Assembly (NCBI RefSeq): GCF_946885955.1
Contig: NZ_CAMPHI010000015.1
Span: 1-64,000, forward strand
Source of the DNA: an uncultured Pseudomonas sp.
GTDB lineage: Bacteria; Pseudomonadota; Gammaproteobacteria; Pseudomonadales; Pseudomonadaceae
Direction: 5' to 3'
DNA: 64,000 nt
A model generated the notes under the pieces. That model ran no database searches, was not told where the DNA came from, and saw nothing but the letters and a program-made list of their open reading frames with translations. The position numbers and the translations under genes are program-made. Positions 8,459 to 16,169 of the stretch are shown piece by piece (within the stretch, counting starts at the first letter, position 1; every line of letters begins with the position of its first letter).

Positions 8459-8604
8459 TAGCAGGCTGTTGAAAAACTACCTGCGTTGCCATTGCGGCGT
8501 TAAAAACAGGCTCAAAATGCTCATTTACAACATGTAAACTCCGCTTTTTCGCCTGTTTTTGCCTTGCACTGACTGCCTCGCCTACGTTTTTCAACGGCCT
8601 GCTA
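8459..8604. repeat. Inverted-repeat element, copy 2 (short form)
   Basis: 146 bp including TA at both ends. The left end is TA-GCAGGCTGTTGAAAAAC and the right end GTTTTTCAACGGCCTGC-TA. It shares both arms and a TGCTCATTTACAACATGTAA core with copy 1 but lacks the central block of about 100 bp present in copies 1 and 3. The TA at both borders suggests a TA target duplication. It lies 18 bp upstream of the GGDEF gene start. Confidence 0.85.
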
Positions 8605-8633
8605 ATGGGTATTGGCATCACGGCTACCTGAAG

Positions 8634-8670
8634 AGGATGCACAGCCTTTCGATGATTCGCTGTGCATCCT
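8634..8670. terminator. Hairpin downstream of the tubulin-like gene
   Basis: A perfect 12-bp inverted repeat, AGGATGCACAGC / GCTGTGCATCCT, with a 13-nt loop. It lies 47 bp past the stop of the 8718-10973 gene. There is no clear U-tract on either strand, so its terminator role is a guess. Confidence 0.45.
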
Positions 8671-8717
8671 TACCCGCAGCTTAGTTCAATAGTGGCCAAT
8701 GGATGTTACTGGTCCGG

Positions 8718-10973
8718 CTATTTGCTGTGGTAATCGTTAAGCGAAATGACCCGGGTCTTGCCGATGCGGTGACGGTAAATCTCGCGCAGGTATTTGATCG
8801 CCTTCTTGACGCTGTCGCGGCTCAGGCGGATGTCGTTGATCGAGACGAACTTGTCCGGCTCGTGGATCAGCTCGCGGTACTTCTTCTCGTACATCGGCTT
8901 GATCGCATACCAGTTGGTGTCGAGGATCTTCGCCGGGTTTTCATACTCGTTGAGCATGGCATCGACCCGCGCCTCGTCGAACCTGTCGGCGACGATGAAG
9001 TCGAGGACCGCGCTATCCAGGCTGTCGTCAAAACGATGCTGGTCGCGGGCGAAACAGCGCTTGATAAAGGCCACGATCAGGGTCAGGAAATCGTCCGACA
9101 GGCACGGACTCTTGACGATCAGGGTGGTCAGCGACAGGTTCGCCGAGGCGCCTATGACCAGGGCATAGCGCTTCAGCGTGGTGTTGGGGAACAGGCTGTT
9201 GAGGTGGCTTTTGAGCCGGTTCAGGTCCATGTAGGACAGCTTGTAGTCCTTCGGCAACGAGACGATCGACACCACCGAGGAGCAGTTCTTGAAGAAGTGC
9301 AGGTCGCTGAGTTCGTCGGCGTTGTAGTCGGCGCGTTTGTATTGCTCCAGCGCCTGGCGGTAGCGCTTGGCCTCGATCGGCAGCAGGCTGATGCCTTCGA
9401 TGGCCTGGGTCACCTTGTTGAAATGCGGCAGGTCGATGGAGCGGTAGAACAGGTCGTCGATGTTCAGGCGCGGCTGTTCCTTGTCCAGCACGCGGAATTT
9501 CTCCGTGCTGGCCGGGGTGTATTCCGGCACCACTGATTCGGCATAGGCCACGGCCACGGGGCCAGCCAGGCTCATGAACAGGTCGTTGGCATCCAGGCGA
9601 ATGGTCTCGCCGATGTCGATACCGGCGCGGCGGAAGTAGTTCTGGTCGTAGTCGGTGGTTACCGCCTGGGCGGTGAGGATGTTGAAAATCTGCTGGGAGA
9701 TGTACTGGTTGGCGTAGCGCTCCATGGCGTTGACGTCGATGTTGTGGATATTGCCGTCATCGCTTTCCTCGGCGTAACGCATGATGTCGTTGGAGATCAG
9801 CATCATCGCGTTCCACGGGCGAATGCGCTTCATCACGCTTTCTTCGCTGTTTTCCTCGTTATCGAAGTTGTAGGAGAAGTCCCATTCCTCTGCGAGGTAC
9901 TTGCACAGCAGGCGCCCGGCATTGATGTGCAGCGCTTCGGACATCTCGCTGCGCTGGTCGGAAATATTCGGCAGGATGCAGATGCCACTGGTGAAGATCG
10001 GTTCGAAGACGAAGCTGTGGTCGCGGTTTTCCGGGGTCTGGTCGGCGTTCTTGGTGTCGAAGGTTTTGCTCATGTAGGCGAACTGCTGCGCCAGGCCGAA
10101 TTCCGAGGCCATGCCCGAGCCGGTGCCGCCACCGGCGCTGAAGATATAGAAGTACAGACGTGACTGGTTGGCCTTGATCCCGCAGGAGTCGATCAGGTAG
10201 CTGTGGATGAACTTCCAGTCGGCATTGGTGAAGCGTTGGGTGTCCTTGTTGAGGATGATCTTGGCCAGGTACTGGCCGAGAATCGGTGCGTTACCCGCGC
10301 CGCCGGCGTGCACCTCGGACAGGTCCATGATCTTCATCTTGCTGTAGTCGCTGAGAAAGCCGCTGCTTTCGCCCTTGCGCGAAAAGCGGATGCGTCCCTC
10401 GATGTCCTTGTCCAGGTCGCCGAGCATCACCAGCGGCTCGATCAGGAACACCGGTTTGGCCTCCCGGCTCGGCGCGCGCAGCAGGTTATTGCGGATCCAG
10501 CGGGTTGGGCGGAAATCCTGCTCGGCGACCGCCTTTTCTTCGCTATTGAATTCGCTGAGATAGAACTGCCGAGCGTTATAAACCAAGGATGCGACATCCA
10601 GGGCGATGTTCGAGCCGCAACGTCCCAGGCCGATCAGGCAGACCGAGGGGAAATGCTGGATGCGTTTTTCGCTGTCGTCGTCCTGGATGACCGGCGGAAA
10701 TACCAGGTTGCGCAGGCCGTCGAGGTTATCGAGGATGCGTTCGATGTCGCTTTCGGTGAAGTACATATATTGCTCGCCGCTGTCGTCCTGCGGGCGTAGC
10801 AGCGGCGCGGCAACTGTCGCCGCCGGTGCGGCAATGGCCGGCTCCGGCTCTCTATTGGGGCGGGGCGCTGGGGGCTCCGGCAAGACCTCTGGCGGGGTGA
10901 GAAAGTTATCGGCTAAATCCGCAAGCGTGGCTTCCTGCGAAACGTTCGAGGCTGCTTTCTTTCTCGTTTTCAT
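8718..10973 (-). CDS. Large tubulin/FtsZ-superfamily protein
   Basis: A 751-residue protein with the tubulin/FtsZ GTP-binding signature GGGTGSG (residues about 281-287) preceded by the beta-strand YFYIFSA. A second glycine-rich loop, GLGRCGSN (about 115-122), corresponds to the N-terminal nucleotide loop, and HAGGAGNAP lies between them. The first 65 residues are low-complexity and proline/alanine-rich. No signal peptide or membrane helix is seen. It is about twice the length of FtsZ, with a long C-terminal region of unknown fold. It resembles the Tubulin_2 / FtsZ-like group proposed in the literature to act in membrane remodelling; it is not FtsZ, TubZ or PhuZ. An upstream TTG at 10982 could add three residues; ATG at 10973 was preferred. 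It stands alone, divergent from the MFS gene. Confidence 0.8.
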   Translation of the reverse strand: MKTRKKAASNVSQEATLADLADNFLTPPEVLPEPPAPRPNREPEPAIAAPAATVAAPLLRPQDDSGEQYMYFTESDIERILDNLDGLRNLVFPPVIQDDDSEKRIQHFPSVCLIGLGRCGSNIALDVASLVYNARQFYLSEFNSEEKAVAEQDFRPTRWIRNNLLRAPSREAKPVFLIEPLVMLGDLDKDIEGRIRFSRKGESSGFLSDYSKMKIMDLSEVHAGGAGNAPILGQYLAKIILNKDTQRFTNADWKFIHSYLIDSCGIKANQSRLYFYIFSAGGGTGSGMASEFGLAQQFAYMSKTFDTKNADQTPENRDHSFVFEPIFTSGICILPNISDQRSEMSEALHINAGRLLCKYLAEEWDFSYNFDNEENSEESVMKRIRPWNAMMLISNDIMRYAEESDDGNIHNIDVNAMERYANQYISQQIFNILTAQAVTTDYDQNYFRRAGIDIGETIRLDANDLFMSLAGPVAVAYAESVVPEYTPASTEKFRVLDKEQPRLNIDDLFYRSIDLPHFNKVTQAIEGISLLPIEAKRYRQALEQYKRADYNADELSDLHFFKNCSSVVSIVSLPKDYKLSYMDLNRLKSHLNSLFPNTTLKRYALVIGASANLSLTTLIVKSPCLSDDFLTLIVAFIKRCFARDQHRFDDSLDSAVLDFIVADRFDEARVDAMLNEYENPAKILDTNWYAIKPMYEKKYRELIHEPDKFVSINDIRLSRDSVKKAIKYLREIYRHRIGKTRVISLNDYHSK

Positions 10974-11250
10974 CCGCGACAATCCAGTGGGTGAGGAGGG
11001 TAGTGGGCATCTGCCAGCAATAACGACTCACCTTTGGTTGTAGCAGGGAATCGTGAAATTGGCGCCATTTGCTTGAACATTACCGCCTTCTTGTTGTCGC
11101 GCCGTTGAGCCCGCATTCGTTCGTATCAATCTGATGAATGTTCGCAGACTGAAAAAGCCGAACCTTTTAGATTGCACCCGCAGTAAACTCCGTCATGCAC
11201 CGCCAGGGCCGGTGGTGCCGCTCCACATGTGAGCGTGAACAACAAAAGAG

Positions 11251-12588
11251 ATGGATCACATGCAGCAAACCCCGCAAGTCGCCAACGCCTGGCGCATCCT
11301 GTTCCTGCTTTTCCTCGCCAATCTGTTCAATTTTTTCGACCGCACCATTCCCGCCATCATCATCGAGCCGATCCGCAAGGAATGGAGCCTCAGTGATTTT
11401 CAGTTGGGCATGATCGGTACGGCGTTCACCATCATCTATGCGATTGCCGGGGTGCCGCTGGGGCGTATGGCCGATACTGGCGCGCGCCGCAAGATCATGG
11501 GCTGGGGCCTGACCGTCTGGAGCGGCCTGACCGCGCTCAACGGCATGGCCTGGAATTTCTGGAGCTTCATGCTGATCCGCATGGGCGTGGGTATCGGTGA
11601 GGCGAGTTATGCCCCCGCGGCCAATTCGCTGATCGGCGATCTGTTTCCGCCGCACAAGCGGGCGCGGGCCATGGGCATTTTCATGCTCGGCCTGCCGCTG
11701 GGGTTGCTGCTGGCGTTCTTCACCATCGGCGCCATGGTCAAGGCGTTCGACAGCTGGCGTGCACCCTTCTTTCTCGCAGCGATTCCGGGATTGATCCTGG
11801 CGCTGTTCATGTTCTTTATCAAAGAGCCGCAACGTGGCGGGGTGGAGTCCGTTCAAGTCGCGTCCACCCCTGTGGCCAATCCCCTGCGCAAGGTGTTGGC
11901 GATTCGCACGTTCTGGTGGCTGGTGGTCGCTGGCCTGGCATTCAACTTCGCCAGTTACGCCTGCAACTCGTTCATGGTGCCGATGCTGCAGCGCTATTTT
12001 CTGTTGCCGCTGCAACAGGCGGCGGTGGCCACCGGGATGATCGTCGGTTTGACCGGTTTGCTCGGTCTGACCCTGGGCGGTTGGCTGGCCGACCGCATCC
12101 ATCAACGGTCGGAAACCGGTCGGCTGCTGTTTGCCGCCCTGAGCATGCTGATCGCCGCCGTGGCGACCGGTTATGCGCTGATGGCCGGGCGGGTTGAAGT
12201 CGCGGTGTTCGTCAGCCTGTTCAGTATCGGTTGGCTGTTCGCGTACAACTTTTATACCTGCGTTTACACGGCGATTCAGGATGTGGTCGAACCGCGCTTG
12301 CGTGCCACCGCGATGGCGCTGTTCTTCGCCGGGCTGTACTTGCTCGGCGGCGGCCTGGGGCCATTGGCGGTGGGGCTGCTGTCCGATCATTTCGCCGAAG
12401 CGGCGATGCTCGCCGCTGGCGCTGGGGAGATGAGCGAAGCCTTCAAGGCGGTCGGTCTGCACGATGCGATGTTGCTGATACCCGGCGCCTTGTTCGTCAC
12501 CATGCTGGCCCTAGTGCAGGCCTCGCGCTGCTTCGTTGCGGATGCGAGCAGCATGCAGCAGAGCTTGCGTTTGCAGGCGGAGAGCTGA
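11251..12588 (+). CDS. MFS transporter, spinster-like
   Basis: A 445-residue inner-membrane protein with about 12 hydrophobic helices. The motif-A region is PLGRMADTGARRK between helices 2 and 3, and GVGIGEASYAPAANSLIGD in helices 4-5 is typical of spinster-type and related carriers. AAAGAG precedes the ATG. It is monocistronic as far as can be seen and diverges from the tubulin-like gene across 277 bp. The substrate cannot be inferred. Confidence 0.85.
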   Translation: MDHMQQTPQVANAWRILFLLFLANLFNFFDRTIPAIIIEPIRKEWSLSDFQLGMIGTAFTIIYAIAGVPLGRMADTGARRKIMGWGLTVWSGLTALNGMAWNFWSFMLIRMGVGIGEASYAPAANSLIGDLFPPHKRARAMGIFMLGLPLGLLLAFFTIGAMVKAFDSWRAPFFLAAIPGLILALFMFFIKEPQRGGVESVQVASTPVANPLRKVLAIRTFWWLVVAGLAFNFASYACNSFMVPMLQRYFLLPLQQAAVATGMIVGLTGLLGLTLGGWLADRIHQRSETGRLLFAALSMLIAAVATGYALMAGRVEVAVFVSLFSIGWLFAYNFYTCVYTAIQDVVEPRLRATAMALFFAGLYLLGGGLGPLAVGLLSDHFAEAAMLAAGAGEMSEAFKAVGLHDAMLLIPGALFVTMLALVQASRCFVADASSMQQSLRLQAES

Positions 12589-12681
12589 GGCGCGTCGAGG
12601 GCTAGCATATGGCCAGGTAAGCCGGGGATCTTGTGCAATACTCAGTGACATTCCTGCAACTGGTTTGCGTGGGGTCTTGTC

Positions 12682-14646
12682 ATGGCGGTGATCTCCAGTC
12701 TTCTCCTCGGTCATAGTACGGGCCTCGAACGGCACCCACTGCACGCCTATCTGCAGCGCTGCCCGCTGGGTTTGCGCCAGCTCGAAGACCCGCGCAACCT
12801 GCCGACGGAGCTGGCGCTGGTGCTGTTGGACGATACCTTGCTGGCGTTGCGGCCCCTGGATGACTGGCAGGGCTGCGGGGCGCTGCTGGTCGGTTGCATG
12901 GATCTGCCCGGGGTCCTGCCGTTGCCGGCGACGGCGAGCGCCGATGAGCTGAACGCGTTGCTGCGCTTTGCCCTCGAACAACATGCCCTCACGCAGCAAA
13001 CCGAGCAATTGGCCGCCGCCCTGGCCGGCAAGCGCGACGACCTGAGCAAGCTGGTCGACGTCGGCCTGGCGCTGTCGGCGGAGCGCGATCTGGACCGCTT
13101 GCTGGAGAAAATCCTGATCGAGGGCCGGCGCCTGTCCAACAGCGATGCGGCTTCGTTGTTTCTGGTCGACCGGCGCGCCAATGGGCCCTCGCAGTTGATC
13201 TTCAAGCTGACCCAGAACGGCACCTTGAGCCAGAACAGCTTTCAGGATCAGCGCATTCCTTTGAGCAAGGCCTCGATTGCCGGTTATGTGGCGCTGACCA
13301 GTACCGAACTGAATATCGCCGATACCTACGCCATTGCCGAGGACGCGCCTTATCGTTTCAACCGTTCCTTCGATTTGCAGATGGGCTATCGGACCATGTC
13401 GCTGCTGGCGATTCCCATGCTCAATCATCGGCATGAGGTGGTCGGCGTGCTGGAGTTCATCAACCGCCAGCGCAGCGGCGGCGATGAATTCGACCCCGAG
13501 CTGATCGCCTTCGACGAGGAGACCGCGGTATCGCTACGCGCCCTGGCCAGCCAGGCCGCGGTGGCCATCGAAAACCGCCAGTTGCTGGACGATATCAGCC
13601 GCCTGTTCGACGGCTTCGTGCAGGCCTCGGTGTTCGCCATCGAGCAACGCGACCCGACCACCAGCGGCCATTCCTTCCGGGTCGCCGAGCTCTGCCTGGC
13701 CTTGGCCGGCCAACTGCCCCATGCGCCACACTCCGCATTACGCGAGCAGGCGCTGAGTGACGATGGTTTGCGCGAGCTGCGTTACGCTGCCTTGCTGCAT
13801 GATTTCGGCAAGGTCGGGGTGCGCGAGCACGTGTTGGTCAAGGCCAAGAAGTTGTCCGAGCCGGTGTTGGAGAACCTGCGCTACCGGGTCGCCCTGGCCA
13901 AGGAGAACCTGCATAACCAGACCTTGCGCAAGATGCTGCATGCCTACCGGCATCAGGGTGGCCTCAGCGACGAGCGCCGCGTGCAACTGGAGGCGGAATT
14001 GGCCAAGGAGTGCGAGCGCCTCGACCGTTACCTGAACAACATTCTCCAGGCCAACGAGCCGACCATGCTCAGCGAAGGCGATTTCCAGCATTTGCAGGAG
14101 ATTCAGGGCGAACTGGTCAAGGCCCCGGGCAATTGCCTGATCAGTTTACTCAGCGAGGGCGAGTTCGGCGCCCTGGCGGTGCGCAAGGGCAGCCTGACCG
14201 CCGAGGAGCGGGCCGAGATCGAACGCCATGTGGTGCACACCCAGGAGTTCCTCAGCCTGATTCCCTGGACCCCGGACCTACAGGGGGTGCCGCATATTGC
14301 CGGTGCCCATCACGAAAAACTCGACGGCAGCGGTTACCCCAAAGGCCTGGTCGGCGATGCGATTCCCTGTGCGTCGCGGATCATGACCATCTGCGATATC
14401 TATGACGCCCTGACCGCCGCCGATCGCCCCTACAAGCCGGCGATGCCGTTGGAGCGCGCCCTGGATATCCTCAAGAGCGAAGCCGCCAGCGGCCTGCTCG
14501 ATGGCGAGCTGGTGCAGTTGTTTATCGCCAGCCGCTGCTACCAGGTAAGCGGCCCGCCCGGGGTACATACCCATTCGCCGTTCAGCCACCACGTCTGCGA
14601 TTACGAACCGAGCTGCGCAGCAGCCGGGCATCCGCGCGGCGTTTGA
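12682..14646 (+). CDS. GAF-HD-GYP cyclic-di-GMP phosphodiesterase-like protein
   Basis: A 654-residue cytoplasmic protein. Residues 1-110 match no domain I recognise. A GAF domain spans about 125-300. The HD-GYP domain starts near RDPTTSGHSFRVA (323-335), with HD at 373-374 in LLHDFGKVG, HH at 543-544 and GYP at 551-553 in EKLDGSGYPKG, then the IYDALTAADRPYK signature. About 110 residues of charged, helical sequence (390-500) are inserted between the HD and GYP halves, longer than in standard HD-GYP domains. Metal-ligand residues look intact, so c-di-GMP hydrolysis is plausible. It converges on the M48 protease gene. Confidence 0.88.
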   Translation: MAVISSLLLGHSTGLERHPLHAYLQRCPLGLRQLEDPRNLPTELALVLLDDTLLALRPLDDWQGCGALLVGCMDLPGVLPLPATASADELNALLRFALEQHALTQQTEQLAAALAGKRDDLSKLVDVGLALSAERDLDRLLEKILIEGRRLSNSDAASLFLVDRRANGPSQLIFKLTQNGTLSQNSFQDQRIPLSKASIAGYVALTSTELNIADTYAIAEDAPYRFNRSFDLQMGYRTMSLLAIPMLNHRHEVVGVLEFINRQRSGGDEFDPELIAFDEETAVSLRALASQAAVAIENRQLLDDISRLFDGFVQASVFAIEQRDPTTSGHSFRVAELCLALAGQLPHAPHSALREQALSDDGLRELRYAALLHDFGKVGVREHVLVKAKKLSEPVLENLRYRVALAKENLHNQTLRKMLHAYRHQGGLSDERRVQLEAELAKECERLDRYLNNILQANEPTMLSEGDFQHLQEIQGELVKAPGNCLISLLSEGEFGALAVRKGSLTAEERAEIERHVVHTQEFLSLIPWTPDLQGVPHIAGAHHEKLDGSGYPKGLVGDAIPCASRIMTICDIYDALTAADRPYKPAMPLERALDILKSEAASGLLDGELVQLFIASRCYQVSGPPGVHTHSPFSHHVCDYEPSCAAAGHPRGV

Positions 14647-14664
14647 GGACTCGCAGGGCACCCC

Positions 14665-14731
14665 GTAGCCCGGATGCAATCCGGGGGTCGGTATCCGCCA
14701 CACAAACATTCCCGGATTTCATCCGGGCTAC
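14665..14731. repeat. REP-type palindrome pair between convergent genes
   Basis: GTAGCCCGGATG (14665-14676) pairs with CATCCGGGCTAC (14720-14731). Each arm is itself palindromic around the CCCGGAT...ATCCGGG cores. It lies between two convergent genes and could end transcription from both sides. Confidence 0.7.
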
Positions 14732-14748
14732 AAGGGCGGATTCGCCTC

Positions 14749-15639
14749 TCAGGGGTTCATTCCCAAGGCCTGGCGATAGCGCGTATCCAGGCTCTGCGAT
14801 GGGCCGTTGGCATGGGCGTCGATGTATTGATAAACGGGTTCGAGACGCTGCAAGCGGTCGCCGATATTGGGGTGTACCTTGAGGAAGCCGGTCAGCGCCG
14901 AGTCGTCCTGGCGCATGGTGGCCAGTGTTTGCAGCACGCCAGCAAGGCCGTAGGGGTCGTAGCCGGCGCGGGTGGCGATTACCGCGCCCATGGCATCGGC
15001 TTCGTATTCGTCGCCGCGATCCAGGCCGCGGGCATATAGATCGCCGACGCTACGGCTGAATTTGTCGGTCAGTGCGGTTTTGCTGCTGTCGCCGCTCTTG
15101 GCGGCGCCGGCCTGTACGGCCAGGGTCGCGAGGTCGGTGAGCAGGCCGGTCTGCGCCTGCTGCTGGATCGCCTTGAGGTGGTGCTGTTGAACCACATGTG
15201 CGACTTCGTGGGCCAATACACCCGCCAGTTCGGCTTCGCTCTGCATGCGCGCGAGCATGCCGCTGGTGATGAAGATATACCCGGCCGGCGCCGCATAGGC
15301 GGCCACCTGCGGGCTGTCGAGCACCGCGAAGCGCCACTGCAGATCCGGTCGTTCGCTGTGCTGGGCGACCCACAGGCCGACCTGGTTGACATAGGCCTGC
15401 AGCGCCGGGTTGTTCAATACCGAGGCTTTCTGCAAGAGGACAGACGCGGTGTTGCGGCCGATGACCAGTTCCTCGTCGGCGCTTTTCTGGCCCATGTTGG
15501 TCAGGTGTTGGCCGGCGCTGGCCAGTTTGCCCAGATCGACGCCCTGTACGTTCAGGCCTTCCAGGCCCTGGCAGGCGCTAAGGCTGATCAATGCACCGAG
15601 GAGCAGAGGGCGGGACAGTGCGGTGGTTAGCTTGAGCAT
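14749..15639 (-). CDS. M48 family metalloprotease lipoprotein
   Basis: A 296-residue envelope protease with a lipobox ending LISLSAC (Cys23). The zinc motif HEVAH is at 144-148, and a third ligand Glu is in the RGDEYEADAMG segment. Such LoiP/BepA-like periplasmic peptidases take part in outer-membrane quality control. The start at 15639 was chosen so that the signal sequence is N-terminal; an upstream ATG adds nine charged or polar residues. It follows the SH3-like gene by 29 bp and is probably third in an operon led by the CHASE2 cyclase. Confidence 0.88.
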   Translation of the reverse strand: MLKLTTALSRPLLLGALISLSACQGLEGLNVQGVDLGKLASAGQHLTNMGQKSADEELVIGRNTASVLLQKASVLNNPALQAYVNQVGLWVAQHSERPDLQWRFAVLDSPQVAAYAAPAGYIFITSGMLARMQSEAELAGVLAHEVAHVVQQHHLKAIQQQAQTGLLTDLATLAVQAGAAKSGDSSKTALTDKFSRSVGDLYARGLDRGDEYEADAMGAVIATRAGYDPYGLAGVLQTLATMRQDDSALTGFLKVHPNIGDRLQRLEPVYQYIDAHANGPSQSLDTRYRQALGMNP

Positions 15640-15668
15640 GGCGGTTACCTCAGACTTCAACCACATAG

Positions 15669-16169
15669 TTAGCGGGGGGCATAGGGCAGGGCTTTACTGT
15701 GCAAGCCGCCTTTTTGGGCAAACGAGCGCGCCTGACCTGGGCTGACGGCAAAGCTTTCCAGTGTTTGCACGTTATCCGGCAGGCTGCCCTTGGCACTGCG
15801 CAATTCTTCGTCGCTGATGCCGCGCACCCCGGTGGCCACGCCGCTGGCCGGCTTGGTCTGGCCCAGATTGAGCAGGTTGCCGAGATCGCTACTGCGGGCC
15901 TGGGCGTTCTTGTCGAAGCGCAGGCTGAGCAGGGGCAGCCAGCCGCGTTGGCCGCTGGCGGTCTGCACCTCATACCAGCCGCCCTGGCGTTGCAGCACCA
16001 ACACGGGCGCCTGTTTGTCCAGATGCGCCAGGGCGTTTGCGCCATTCGTCGGTTCGGCGCGCAGTTCGGTCGCTTGCACGGTTTGCGCGGCGCGCTGCTC
16101 GGCCAGGCCAGTGGCGCTGTAACAGACCGACAGCAGCACGCCGAGCGCGGTAAAGAGAACTCTGTTCAT
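15669..16169 (-). CDS. Secreted SH3-like domain protein
   Basis: A 166-residue exported protein with a signal peptide ending about GLAEQ. A bacterial SH3-like domain spans about 30-85, recognised by VQATELRAEP and GGWYEVQTASGQRGWLP. A low-complexity C terminus follows. It overlaps the stop of the cyclase gene by the sequence ATGA and precedes the M48 protease gene. Such domains often bind peptidoglycan or protein ligands. It may present a substrate or signal to the protease or to the CHASE2 sensor; that is inference from the operon only. Confidence 0.82.
   Translation of the reverse strand: MNRVLFTALGVLLSVCYSATGLAEQRAAQTVQATELRAEPTNGANALAHLDKQAPVLVLQRQGGWYEVQTASGQRGWLPLLSLRFDKNAQARSSDLGNLLNLGQTKPASGVATGVRGISDEELRSAKGSLPDNVQTLESFAVSPGQARSFAQKGGLHSKALPYAPR

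Noticed and set aside
8442..8642. N-terminal 67-codon extension of the GGDEF protein
   Set aside because: It translates the inverted-repeat element; the signal peptide starts at 8441.
8718..10973. Phage (PhuZ) or plasmid (TubZ) tubulin
   Set aside because: Much longer than either, and no phage or plasmid partition genes surround it.
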